NCBI RefSeq assembly: GCF_964199965.1
Contig: NZ_CAXMZT010000001.1
Location: 310,001 to 374,000, forward strand
Reading direction: 5' to 3'
DNA: 64,000 nucleotides
From: JAFIFT01 sp020051095
Lineage (GTDB): Bacteria > Pseudomonadota > Gammaproteobacteria > Legionellales > Legionellaceae
In this document: positions 9,400 to 17,693 of the stretch, piece by piece
Layout of the letters: every line of letters begins with the position of its first letter
Numbering within the stretch: the stretch's first letter is position 1
Position numbers and translations under genes: made by a program
Notes under the pieces: generated by a model
What the model was told of the DNA's origin: nothing
What the model saw: the letters and a program-made list of their open reading frames with translations, nothing else
The model's database searches: none

Positions 9400-9873
9400 T
9401 TATTTATTGATATTAAAAACTAATTGACCAATTAAATTCTCTAAAATGATAGCTTCTTGTGTCTTGCCAATTTGATCGCCATTGACTAGATAGGGATGAT
9501 CGCTATCTTTATCATCAAAGCCTGGTACGATACTAATATAGTTGGATCCAAGCAAACCTTCCGTTAAAATGCGAGCGGAGACATCGTCATATGGGATTTG
9601 CTTATTACGATTTAATCGCATGGTCACCTTGGCATTTAATTGGTCTGGCTGAAGTTCAACTTTTGTCACCTCACCAATGCGAACACCAGCCACCGTGACA
9701 GGCGCTCGAACTTTCAGCCCGCCAATATCAGCAAAATTAGCCGTCACATAATAGGAAGGTGGCGCTTCCCAGTCGGTTAATCCGCTGACTTTTAATGCCA
9801 TCACGGAAAAGCCATATAAACCTGCTAACATAAACAATCCAACACTGATATCTATTAACTTTTGTTTTTTCAT
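9400..9873 (-). CDS. mlaD: MCE-domain subunit MlaD
   Basis: 157 residues with one N-terminal membrane anchor (residues about 7-27) and a single MCE domain (about 36-115; VTANFADIGGLKVRAPVTVAGVRIGEV, given here as the region starting VTANFADIGG). MlaD forms a hexameric lipid-conducting ring in the periplasm on top of MlaE. The start is placed at the second of two close ATGs because GGAGG lies 6 bases before it; this ATG shares one base with the mlaE stop (TAATG). Confidence 0.95.
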   Translation of the reverse strand: MKKQKLIDISVGLFMLAGLYGFSVMALKVSGLTDWEAPPSYYVTANFADIGGLKVRAPVTVAGVRIGEVTKVELQPDQLNAKVTMRLNRNKQIPYDDVSARILTEGLLGSNYISIVPGFDDKDSDHPYLVNGDQIGKTQEAIILENLIGQLVFNINK

Positions 9874-10655
9874 TACCATCCTCCAATCATCATTGCCGTT
9901 AGCAAAAAGTCCAGACCAAGAACGGCTAACGATGAATACACAACTGTTCTTGTGGTTGCTTGGCTTATCCCTGCCGCCGTTGGTACACAGCTAAATCCTT
10001 GGTATACCGCTATCCAGATCATCACAAACGCAAAAACAACGCTTTTAATAATACCGCTTAATACATCCAAGTGAAAATTAACAGCTGATTGCATATTTGA
10101 CCAGAAACTGCCAGCATCAATACCCAACCATTGAACACCGACAAAATACCCACCATAAATCGCAACAGCAGAGAATATCATTGCCAATAATGGTAATGAA
10201 ATAAGTCCTGCAATGAATCGGGGATACACAACTCGACCGATGGGGTCAACCCCCATCATGTCCATACTGGCAAGCTGTTCGGTGGCTTTCATTAGGCCTA
10301 TTTCTGCCGTTAAAGCCGAACCAGCACGACCAGCAAATAACAGCGCACTAATCACTGGTCCTAATTCACGTGCAATACTCAATGCCAATAATTGTCCTAA
10401 TTGAGTCCCCGCACCAAATTTCTGCAGGGTGTTATACCCTTGCAAGCCAACAACCATGCCAATAAATAATCCTGATACAACAATAATTAAACAGGATAGG
10501 ACCCCGATAAAATACAGTTGATTGCGAAACTCCACGGATAATTTTTTAAATTGAGGCCTACGAAACAGAATCGACAACAAAAAAAGGCCGCTTTGACCCG
10601 TTAATCGAACAAATGAGATGCCACGTTGACCGGTTCTTTCAATCCAATTAATCAT
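9873..10655 (-). CDS. mlaE: phospholipid ABC transporter permease MlaE
   Basis: 260 residues with five or six membrane segments. Conserved MlaE/YrbE blocks seen are GMVVGLQGYNTLQKFGA, RELGPVISALLFAGRAGSAL and EIGLMKATEQLASMDMMG; the last is the coupling-helix region that contacts the ATPase. MlaE is the inner-membrane channel of the Mla lipid transporter. The gene overlaps the end of mlaF by 8 bases and ends at the mlaD start. Confidence 0.96.
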   Translation of the reverse strand: MINWIERTGQRGISFVRLTGQSGLFLLSILFRRPQFKKLSVEFRNQLYFIGVLSCLIIVVSGLFIGMVVGLQGYNTLQKFGAGTQLGQLLALSIARELGPVISALLFAGRAGSALTAEIGLMKATEQLASMDMMGVDPIGRVVYPRFIAGLISLPLLAMIFSAVAIYGGYFVGVQWLGIDAGSFWSNMQSAVNFHLDVLSGIIKSVVFAFVMIWIAVYQGFSCVPTAAGISQATTRTVVYSSLAVLGLDFLLTAMMIGGW

Positions 10656-11445
10656 TCAGCAACTCCTCTTCGTAGGGTTTAGCAGGATAATGGAACGGTA
10701 CGGCTCCGTCTGCTTCGCCATGCATGAATTGTCTCACGCGAGGATCATCAGAATCCATGAGCGATTTAGGATGGCCCTCAGCAATGATGCGTCCACCGAC
10801 AGTCAAATAAGCCCAGTCAGCAATGCTGCACGCTTCATTTACATCATGAGACACAATGACCGAAGTTAAATCGAGTAGTTCATTTGAACGTTGGATTAAC
10901 CGCATTAAGACCCCCATTGATATCGGATCTTGCCCAGTAAACGGTTCATCATAAAGCATTAATTGGGGATCTAATGCAATCGATCGCGCCAGTGCCACTC
11001 GTCTAGCCATGCCCCCAGATAGCTCATGAGGCATCATATGTGCCGCGCCTCGTAAACCCACCGATTGCAATTTCATTAAAACAATTTCATGAAGAATATG
11101 GTCGCTTAAGTTAGTATGCTCTCTTAAAGGAAATGCCACATTATCGAACACCGATAGGTGGGTGAAGAGCGCACCACTCTGAAATAAAAGACCTATTTTT
11201 TGTCGTGCTTGGAATAATTCTTTTCGACCTAATTGATGTATATTTTTTCCATCAACAAACACTGTGCCTTGATCAGGTGTTAATTGAGCACCAATTAAAC
11301 GCAACAACGTGGTTTTACCCGATCCACTTGGCCCCATGATGGCAGTAATTTTTCCACGGGGAATGGATAAATTGACCTGATTAAAGATCATTCTTTCACC
11401 ACGTGAAAAACACATCGATCGTATCTCGACTATGTTGTCGTTCAT
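10648..11445 (-). CDS. mlaF: phospholipid ABC transporter ATPase MlaF
   Basis: 265 residues forming a complete ABC ATPase: Walker A GPSGSGKTT near residue 39, signature LSGGMARRVALARS near 143, Walker B LMLYDEPFTGQDP, and the SHDVNEAC H-loop. It is the first gene of the reverse-strand mlaFEDCB-ibaG-murA block and powers lipid movement through MlaE. About 200 non-coding bases separate it from prfC, so the operon promoter probably lies there; an AT-rich stretch at 11455-11510 is a candidate, but no clear hexamer pair is seen. Confidence 0.96.
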   Translation of the reverse strand: MNDNIVEIRSMCFSRGERMIFNQVNLSIPRGKITAIMGPSGSGKTTLLRLIGAQLTPDQGTVFVDGKNIHQLGRKELFQARQKIGLLFQSGALFTHLSVFDNVAFPLREHTNLSDHILHEIVLMKLQSVGLRGAAHMMPHELSGGMARRVALARSIALDPQLMLYDEPFTGQDPISMGVLMRLIQRSNELLDLTSVIVSHDVNEACSIADWAYLTVGGRIIAEGHPKSLMDSDDPRVRQFMHGEADGAVPFHYPAKPYEEELLND

Positions 11446-11576
11446 GGAATTATCCGATTTATTATTATGATTTATTAGTATATATCAATCTCATATAGAA
11501 GTGTAGCAAAGGGCTGGAACAACGCAAGTTTTCGAGATGACGTCCAGAAATCCAAGGAATTATATGATACAGGGCG

Positions 11577-11612
11577 CCGTATTTAACTAAGGAACGCCCT
11601 TTATATAGAATT
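11577..11612 (-). terminator. possible hairpin downstream of prfC
   Basis: AGGGCG and CGCCCT form a 6-base-pair stem around a loop of about 18 bases in the gap between prfC and mlaF. It lies about 35 bases past the prfC stop on the reverse strand. There is no T-run on the prfC-sense strand, so an intrinsic terminator is only a possibility. Confidence 0.3.
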
Positions 11613-11646
11613 ATGCCACACAGTTTACCTAACCTAGCTGAAAGCC

Positions 11647-13215
11647 CTAGTGTTCACGCGTAGAACAAAATGTAATTTTTGGATATCTTTCTTCCGCCAT
11701 TGTCAAATTAACACGCGTTGGCGCGAGATACAGTAGCGCATCAGCTGCATCTAAGGCCAAATAATCGTGCGCTTTCTGCTTGAATTCAGCCATCGCTTTT
11801 TCATCGTCACTGTAGACCCATCGAGCACAATTGACATTAACAGATTCATAGACACAATCGACTTTATACTCATGCTTTAAACGATGGGCTACGACGTCAA
11901 ATTGCAATATTCCAACAGCACCTAAAATCATATTATTGCTGTTTAAGGGGCGAAATACTTGCGTCGCGCCCTCTTCGGATAGTTCGATTAACCCTTTGAC
12001 GAGCGATTTTGATTTTAACGGATCTTTTAAACGAACTAAGCGGAATAATTCCGGTGCGAAATTTGGAATTCCAATAAACTTAAGCATCTCACCTTCGGAA
12101 AAAGTATCGCCAATACGGATGGTGCCATGGTTATGTAAACCAATAATATCTCCTGGCAATGCTTCCTCCGCATGCGAACGATCGCCGGCCATAAACGTCA
12201 GCGCATTACTAATTTGAACAGTTTTACCAATTCGCAAATGGGTTAGTTTCATCCCCTTATCAAATTTGCCAGAACACACACGCAAAAATGCAATTCGATC
12301 GCGATGCTTGGGATCCATATTCGCTTGTATTTTAAAGACAAAGCCTGAAAATTTATCTTCTTCTGGTTTGACTATGCGTTGCTCCGCTTGTCGAGGTTGA
12401 GGTCCCGGTGCAAATTCTGCAAAATCATCGAGCATGACTTCAATACCAAAATTATTGATGGCTGAGCCAAAATAAACAGGCGTTAGCGTTCCTTGAAGAT
12501 AGTCGTGCAAGTTAAACGGATGTGATGCGCCCCGAACTAATTCAATCTCGCTTCTTAATTCATCTGCCATGTCAGGCAGTTGCGCATCCAACTCAGGGTT
12601 ATCAAGTCCTTCAATGACCTTACCAGATTGTGTTTGCTGATTTTTGCCAGGTTGATACAGATAAATTCTATCTTTTTCTAGATGGTAAATACCTTTAAAC
12701 CGCTTTCCCATGCCAATTGGCCAGGTTACAGGCGCACACCGTATCCCCAACACCGACTCAACTTCATCCATCAATTCAATGGGCTCTTTACCTTCTCTAT
12801 CGAGTTTATTGATAAAGGTCATAATAGGGGTATCACGCAAGCGGCAAACTTCCATCAATTTAATCGTTCTATCTTCAACCCCCTTTGCCACATCGATGAC
12901 CATCATTGCTGAATCAACAGCTGTGAGAGTTCGATAGGTATCTTCTGAGAAATCCTCATGCCCCGGGGTGTCCAGCAAATTCATGGTATAGCCTTTATGC
13001 ACAAATTGCATGACAGAAGTCGTGACGGAAATGCCTCTTTCCTTTTCCATTTCCATCCAATCTGATTTCGCATGACGGTCTGACTTTCGACCTTTTACGG
13101 TTCCAGCCAATTGAATAGCGCCCCCGAATAACAACAATTTTTCAGTGACAGTGGTTTTACCTGCATCGGGATGTGAGATGATGGCAAACGTTCTACGTTT
13201 GTTAAATGCTTGCAT
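11647..13215 (-). CDS. prfC: peptide chain release factor 3
   Basis: 522 residues, the usual RF3 size. GTPase motifs are in order: SHPDAGKTTVTEKLL (G1), GISVTTSVM (G2), DTPGHEDFSEDTYR (G3) and FINKLDREG (G4). The RKSDRHAKSDWMEMEKERG segment separates RF3 from EF-G. RF3 is a GTPase that removes RF1/RF2 from the ribosome after peptide release. It is monocistronic here, with non-coding DNA on both sides. Confidence 0.97.
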   Translation of the reverse strand: MQAFNKRRTFAIISHPDAGKTTVTEKLLLFGGAIQLAGTVKGRKSDRHAKSDWMEMEKERGISVTTSVMQFVHKGYTMNLLDTPGHEDFSEDTYRTLTAVDSAMMVIDVAKGVEDRTIKLMEVCRLRDTPIMTFINKLDREGKEPIELMDEVESVLGIRCAPVTWPIGMGKRFKGIYHLEKDRIYLYQPGKNQQTQSGKVIEGLDNPELDAQLPDMADELRSEIELVRGASHPFNLHDYLQGTLTPVYFGSAINNFGIEVMLDDFAEFAPGPQPRQAEQRIVKPEEDKFSGFVFKIQANMDPKHRDRIAFLRVCSGKFDKGMKLTHLRIGKTVQISNALTFMAGDRSHAEEALPGDIIGLHNHGTIRIGDTFSEGEMLKFIGIPNFAPELFRLVRLKDPLKSKSLVKGLIELSEEGATQVFRPLNSNNMILGAVGILQFDVVAHRLKHEYKVDCVYESVNVNCARWVYSDDEKAMAEFKQKAHDYLALDAADALLYLAPTRVNLTMAEERYPKITFCSTREH

Positions 13216-13661
13216 AGCTAGTTACAATAACCTTTTTTCAAATAACGCCCATTCTAGCGCATATACCTAGTTGCAATCTACTCTGTACAAGACAAAAACT
13301 AATATCTAGTACGTGCCCGCGCCCGAGCCCGTGCCCGTACCCGGTTTTTAATGGGCACAGTTCACTATTTTTCGGTGGGCTGCTTCAAGATCAAAGTTTA
13401 TCTTTCAATTCTTCAGATTCGGGCACGGGCTCGTATTAGTTCTTTTTTGTTTTTGTCCGGTACAAAGTGCGGCTAAGATATATCGTTGTATCTAAGGAAA
13501 CCTTAATATAAAAATCGTATACTAAAGCCTGCTAATAATTCGGCTAACAGCTGTAAATGGATTATCTTTTTCTTTAACATGCGTAGTGAATTAAATAGAA
13601 AACTAGTAGATTAAACGAATTCGAAGTAAAATATCTGCAAAACCGTAGTTAAATAGAAATT
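13216..13661. other. 446-base intergenic region between prfC and gspF
   Basis: No coding sequence is evident. It contains the G+C-rich hexamer repeat and imperfect inverted repeat described separately (13284-13464), then about 200 AT-rich bases in front of gspF. A gspF promoter is expected in 13465-13660, but no confident -35/-10 pair was found, and gspF has only a weak ribosome binding site. Confidence 0.6.
13284..13464. repeat. imperfect inverted repeat with GNGCCC hexamer array (MITE-like)
   Basis: The left end TGTACAAGACAAAAAC and the reverse complement of the right end, TGTACCGGACAAAAAC, agree in 14 of 16 bases, and both are followed inward by TAATA-like sequence. Further in, CGAGCCCGTGCCCG (13324-13337) is exactly inverted at 13420-13433. 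The left arm is an array of about five GNGCCC hexamers (13313-13342), far richer in G+C than its surroundings. The structure could be a small non-autonomous mobile element or a large hairpin. No transposase is present and no target duplication is clear. Confidence 0.5.
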
Positions 13662-14861
13662 ATGACCGCATTTCAATACCATGCCTTGAATAACTCGGGC
13701 GAATCAAAAAAAGGGATTATCGAAGCCGATTCTGAACGACAAGCCCGTGATAGTATTCGTCAACAAGGCCTTATTCCAACCCAAATCCAACTTGTGAAAG
13801 GCCGTAAAGGGTTTGGACGGTCCAATCGTTTACACACGGCTGATTTAGCCTTACTCACTCGACAAATGGCAACGCTGCTATCAGCGGGAATTCCAATCGA
13901 TGAGGCCTTGCAAGGTGTCATTGAGCAAACCGAAAAGAATAAAGTTGTTGAAATATTAATTGGATTAAGAGCCAAAGTGGTTCAAGGATATAGCTTAGCC
14001 CAAGCAATGGGTGAGTATCCAGCAGCATTCCCCGAACTCTATCGTGCAACAGTTGGATCCGGGGAACAAACCGGGCAACTCGATTTTGTCTTGCTTAAGC
14101 TTGCCGAATACACCGAGCAACAACAAGCAAACCGCCAAAAGGCAATCCAAGCGTTAATTTATCCAAGTTTAATGATCTTGGTGTCAATTGGCATCATTGG
14201 ATTCCTCCTTGCTTATGTCGTTCCAAAGATCATCGATGTCTTCATTAGCAGTGGTCAATCGTTACCAACAATGACCAAAGTACTGATTGATCTAAGCCAT
14301 TTTTTACAACATTATGGTATATTTTTGTTGGTTGGGCTAATTGGAATAACCCTTTTATGCCGCTATGCCCTCACCTATGAATCCTGGTTGTGGCGTTGGC
14401 ATCACCTAAAACTTCGATTACCAATTACATCCTATTTAATCCTTTCCAGTAATAATGCACGCTATATTCACACGTTTGCAATTTTATTTTCTGCCGGCGT
14501 TTCGGTGCTAGAAACCATGCGCGTTGGCAGCCAATTAATTAGCAATGTCGTGATGCGAAAGGCATTCGATCAAGCAGCAATTAAAGTGAAAGAAGGAACG
14601 AGCATTAGCCAAAGCCTAAAAGAAACAGGGTTTCTTAACCCAATGGCAATCCATTTAATCAGCAGTGGAGAACGCTCAGGTCAAGTAGCAGAATTAATGG
14701 AAAAAGCAGCGATACATATGGACAATGAGCTCAAACGATTAATTGACACGGCATTAACGCTGCTTGAACCCATGGTGATTTTATTTATGGGCGCAGTTGT
14801 TTTGTTTATCGTACTTGCAACCTTGCTGCCTATTTTTTCGATGGAACAATTGATTAGTTAA
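13662..14861 (+). CDS. gspF: type II secretion inner-membrane platform protein GspF
   Basis: 399 residues with the duplicated T2SSF domain: LLTRQMATLLSAGIPIDEAL near residue 63 and FAILFSAGVSVLETM near 275, each followed by membrane helices, with the last at the C-terminus (VILFMGAVVLFIVLATLLPIF). The N-terminal FQYHALNNSGESKKGIIEADS is typical. GspF works with GspE and GspL/M to assemble the pseudopilus. It is the first gene of gspFGHIJK; gspC, D, E, L and M are not in this window, as in the split Legionella lsp loci. Confidence 0.96.
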   Translation: MTAFQYHALNNSGESKKGIIEADSERQARDSIRQQGLIPTQIQLVKGRKGFGRSNRLHTADLALLTRQMATLLSAGIPIDEALQGVIEQTEKNKVVEILIGLRAKVVQGYSLAQAMGEYPAAFPELYRATVGSGEQTGQLDFVLLKLAEYTEQQQANRQKAIQALIYPSLMILVSIGIIGFLLAYVVPKIIDVFISSGQSLPTMTKVLIDLSHFLQHYGIFLLVGLIGITLLCRYALTYESWLWRWHHLKLRLPITSYLILSSNNARYIHTFAILFSAGVSVLETMRVGSQLISNVVMRKAFDQAAIKVKEGTSISQSLKETGFLNPMAIHLISSGERSGQVAELMEKAAIHMDNELKRLIDTALTLLEPMVILFMGAVVLFIVLATLLPIFSMEQLIS

Positions 14862-14873
14862 CGAGAGGTTATG

Positions 14874-15293
14874 ATGAAACAACAGCGCGGATTTTCGCTT
14901 ATTGAGATTATGGTTGTCGTAGTTATTTTAGGCATTTTGGCTTCTTTTGTGGTTCCAAAAATCATGTCAAGGCCCGATGAAGCCAGGGCAGTTAAAGCCA
15001 AACATGATGTATTAGCTATTGAAAATGCACTGGATCTTTATCGATTAGACAATGGGTTTTATCCAACCACTGAGCAAGGTTTGGTGGCCCTTGTTGAAAA
15101 ACCAACAACAAGCCCAGAGCCTAGGAATTGGAAAGTCTATTTAAAATCGATTCCCAAAGACCCTTGGAATCGCGACTATCTTTATATGAATCCAGGTGAA
15201 CACGGTGAAATCGATGTCTTTACCTATGGCGCGGATGGTCAACCAGGCGGTAGTGGCAAAAACGCTGAAATTGGTAATTGGAATGCGCGATAA
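14874..15293 (+). CDS. gspG: major pseudopilin GspG
   Basis: About 139 residues. The prepilin leader MKQQRG is followed by the methylated-Phe helix FSLIEIMVVVVILGILASFVVPKI, seen as FSLIEIMVVV onward, with Glu at +5. The C-terminal GspG signature follows (TTEQGLVALVEKPT, PKDPWNRDYLYMNPG, DVFTYGADGQPGG), which includes the calcium-binding loop. GspG forms the shaft of the type II pseudopilus. Two ATGs lie side by side; the second (14874) is better spaced, 5 bases from GAGAGG. Confidence 0.95.
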   Translation: MKQQRGFSLIEIMVVVVILGILASFVVPKIMSRPDEARAVKAKHDVLAIENALDLYRLDNGFYPTTEQGLVALVEKPTTSPEPRNWKVYLKSIPKDPWNRDYLYMNPGEHGEIDVFTYGADGQPGGSGKNAEIGNWNAR

Positions 15294-15753
15294 ACGAGGG
15301 TTTACATTAATTGAGATTATGGTGGTGCTAATTATTATTGGCACCGCCGCTACCTTTGCCGTCCTATCTTTTGGCGACTTTGGAAAATCAAAACAAGCAA
15401 AATCCGCTGCTGAACAGATGGTGCAATACATCTCCTTGTTACAACAAAAGGCAATATTAGAAAATCGCCTCCTGGGAATCACAATCCATCCCAACGGTTA
15501 TCAAGCAAAAAAATATATCCCTTCAAAAGGTTGGCAAACGATAAACAACAGCCGAGTCTACCAAGAACAACCCTTGCCAAATGGGTTACAGTTCCAACTT
15601 AGCAAATCGATGAACGAGTCTGTCAATATTGTTATTCAAACATCTGGCGACATCACTCCATTTGACATCTATATTGCAGATACCAATAAGAAGAAGATGA
15701 TTCAGGTACATGGCAAAGCAAATGGAGGACTATCTATTCATGCCCAATCCTAA
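15283..15753 (+). CDS. gspH: minor pseudopilin GspH
   Basis: About 156 residues from the start MRDKRG, which puts the prepilin peptidase site G/FTLIEIMVVLII directly behind a six-residue leader. Longer in-frame starts would give an untypical leader. The start lies within the end of gspG (11-base overlap). The weakly conserved C-terminal domain is as expected for GspH, a minor subunit near the pseudopilus tip. Confidence 0.85.
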   Translation: MRDKRGFTLIEIMVVLIIIGTAATFAVLSFGDFGKSKQAKSAAEQMVQYISLLQQKAILENRLLGITIHPNGYQAKKYIPSKGWQTINNSRVYQEQPLPNGLQFQLSKSMNESVNIVIQTSGDITPFDIYIADTNKKKMIQVHGKANGGLSIHAQS

Positions 15754-16105
15754 AGGATTTACCTTGATAGAAGTATTACTCGGACTCGCCATTTTATCCA
15801 TCGCGTTAACCGCGTTACTCGTCACAACCGGTCAGGACATTCAGCAAACCCAACGTCTGAAAGAAACAATGGTCAGTCACTGGGTGGCAGAACAAGCAAT
15901 GAATGAAATTCGGCTGGGGCTTTTTACTCCCACCAATCGAACTTTTACGACCTATAAAACAAGATGGCTTAATAAAGATTGGTTCTGGCAAGTCCAGCTC
16001 AAAAAAACAGACTCTAGTCGCATCAAATCAATCACTATTTTGACAAGCACGAAACGCTCTGGACCATTTAGGCCATCCTTAACCGGGTATTGGATGCTAT
16101 CATGA
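15740..16105 (+). CDS. gspI: minor pseudopilin GspI
   Basis: About 121 residues starting MPNPKG/FTLIEVLLGLAILSIALTAL, given here as the leader plus FTLIEVLLGLAILS. The protein has the GspI hallmarks of short length and a WVAEQAMNEIRLG segment. It overlaps gspH by 14 bases and ends in an ATGA overlap with gspJ. GspI nucleates the tip complex with GspJ and GspK. Confidence 0.9.
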   Translation: MPNPKGFTLIEVLLGLAILSIALTALLVTTGQDIQQTQRLKETMVSHWVAEQAMNEIRLGLFTPTNRTFTTYKTRWLNKDWFWQVQLKKTDSSRIKSITILTSTKRSGPFRPSLTGYWMLS

Positions 16106-16734
16106 TTCGTTTAAAAGGGTTTACTTTAATCGAAATCCTCGTTGCTTTGGTAATATTTGCCGTCATCGCATCAATTACCAGTGCCACACTGTATCATGCT
16201 TTCAATGCGCGCGAAAAAGTCAATTTAATGGCCGATAAATTAAATCAACTTGAAATCGCCATGGCCTTATTGCAGCAAGACAGCTATCAAGCAATTCCTC
16301 GTTCAGTTCGTGGTAATGATCTTCGCTATTTCCCCGTTTTTGTTGGGCAAGGAAACTATATTGAATTTACTCGTTCAGGCTTGCTCAATCCTAAACAACA
16401 AGAACATAGCTCATCGATGCAACGAGTCGCTTATCGTTGTGATAATGGCAAACTGTATCGCAAACGTTGGCTTGAGCTGGACACAACAAATCGTAATCGG
16501 TTTCATGAAAAGGCCATTCTCTCAAACCTATCAAGTTGCCGTTTTGAATACATCAATCGCACGTTGGATACATTAAATGAATGGCGCCCCCAACGTTCTA
16601 TCCGCGAGAGGTTACTCAAACCAGAGTTACTACCAAAGGCAATACGCGTTCATTTAAAATTCAAAGACTGGGGGGAAATGCAACCCCTATTTATCATTCC
16701 TGAGGCGGCTTATGCAAATTTACTATCGAAGTAG
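16102..16734 (+). CDS. gspJ: minor pseudopilin GspJ
   Basis: 210 residues from the ATG in the ATGA overlap with gspI. An in-frame ATG 12 bases upstream is possible, but this one gives the compact leader MIRLKG/FTLIEILVALVIFAV. Typical GspJ features follow, such as LEIAMALLQQDSYQAIPR. It forms the tip complex with GspI and GspK and overlaps gspK by 23 bases. Confidence 0.93.
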   Translation: MIRLKGFTLIEILVALVIFAVIASITSATLYHAFNAREKVNLMADKLNQLEIAMALLQQDSYQAIPRSVRGNDLRYFPVFVGQGNYIEFTRSGLLNPKQQEHSSSMQRVAYRCDNGKLYRKRWLELDTTNRNRFHEKAILSNLSSCRFEYINRTLDTLNEWRPQRSIRERLLKPELLPKAIRVHLKFKDWGEMQPLFIIPEAAYANLLSK

Positions 16735-17653
16735 ACAAGCAGGTAGCGCCTTACTAACGGCTTTATTTATTATGACCTTAGTCGCCATTGCCGCCACAGC
16801 AATGACATTGCGACTAAAATTAGACATTGCTAGAATGCAAATTACTGTTGAAGCAAGCGCTTTAAAAAACAAGGCCCAGCTACCCACGTTAATAGGCATT
16901 CAATGGTTACGACAATCTCGACTACCAGCAGCAAAACGAAATAACAACCCAGCGACACTGGTTGAATTTACCCATTTGACAAACGATAAAAATTGGCAAG
17001 TATCGGGAAAAGTAATCGATTTACAAAGTCGTTTCAACATTAACAATCTCGAAAATAAAAACCACCACAAACCGTTTCAAAAACTGCTAATGAATCAGGG
17101 CATTGAAGCCAATACAGCCAAGAAAATTATTAAACTATGCCACTACTGGACACAACCTCACCGTCTCGAAAGAGGCCATGATCCCTTGTTAAGCGAATTC
17201 TTAGCCCAAAAGCCACCCTATTATCCGGGATACCAACTGTTTACCAGTCCGTCAGAAATCCGTTTGATTCCTGGCGTATCCAGTCAAATCGCTGAAAAAT
17301 TAATGCCATCGATCATCGCCTTACCCAATCTTACACCGATTAATATTGCGACAGCACCACCAGAGTTAATTAAAATCTTAGGTGATGGTTTAAAAGATAA
17401 TCAAGTTAATCGCATCATAGAACTGCGTAGTAGTGGACAAATCCACAATAAATCAAAACTAGATGAGCTTCTCAAGCAATATAATATTCCAGCCAATCAA
17501 GTGACGGTGCAAAGCAATTATTTTTTAGTTGTCGCCAAGGTAAGCTATCTCGATAAAGACTTACAGCAATTTACAATCATTGAGCGAACACAACAAAAGG
17601 AAAAAAAGAAAGTGAAACTTAATGTGGTTTATGTGAGTTATCACGCGCTTTAA
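16712..17653 (+). CDS. gspK: minor pseudopilin GspK
   Basis: 313 residues, the long pseudopilin that caps the tip. The leader MQIYYRSRQAG is followed by SALLTALFIMTLVAIAATAM, without the Glu+5 found in other pilins, which is characteristic of GspK. The internal VIDLQSRFNINNLEN and C-terminal LTPINIATAPPELIKIL segments match the family. It is the last gene of the block; the divergent-end gene behind it is on the other strand. Confidence 0.93.
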   Translation: MQIYYRSRQAGSALLTALFIMTLVAIAATAMTLRLKLDIARMQITVEASALKNKAQLPTLIGIQWLRQSRLPAAKRNNNPATLVEFTHLTNDKNWQVSGKVIDLQSRFNINNLENKNHHKPFQKLLMNQGIEANTAKKIIKLCHYWTQPHRLERGHDPLLSEFLAQKPPYYPGYQLFTSPSEIRLIPGVSSQIAEKLMPSIIALPNLTPINIATAPPELIKILGDGLKDNQVNRIIELRSSGQIHNKSKLDELLKQYNIPANQVTVQSNYFLVVAKVSYLDKDLQQFTIIERTQQKEKKKVKLNVVYVSYHAL

Positions 17654-17693
17654 GCCCCATTATTCGATTCATCTAATTGGGGATGTCCCCTAT
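17653..17693 (+). terminator. possible terminator at end of gspFGHIJK
   Basis: CCCCATTA and TAATTGGGG form a stem with one bulge just past the gspK stop, in a short convergent gap. A second short dyad (GGGGATGTCCCC) overlaps it. There is no long T-run, so this is only a weak candidate for a bidirectional terminator. Confidence 0.35.
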
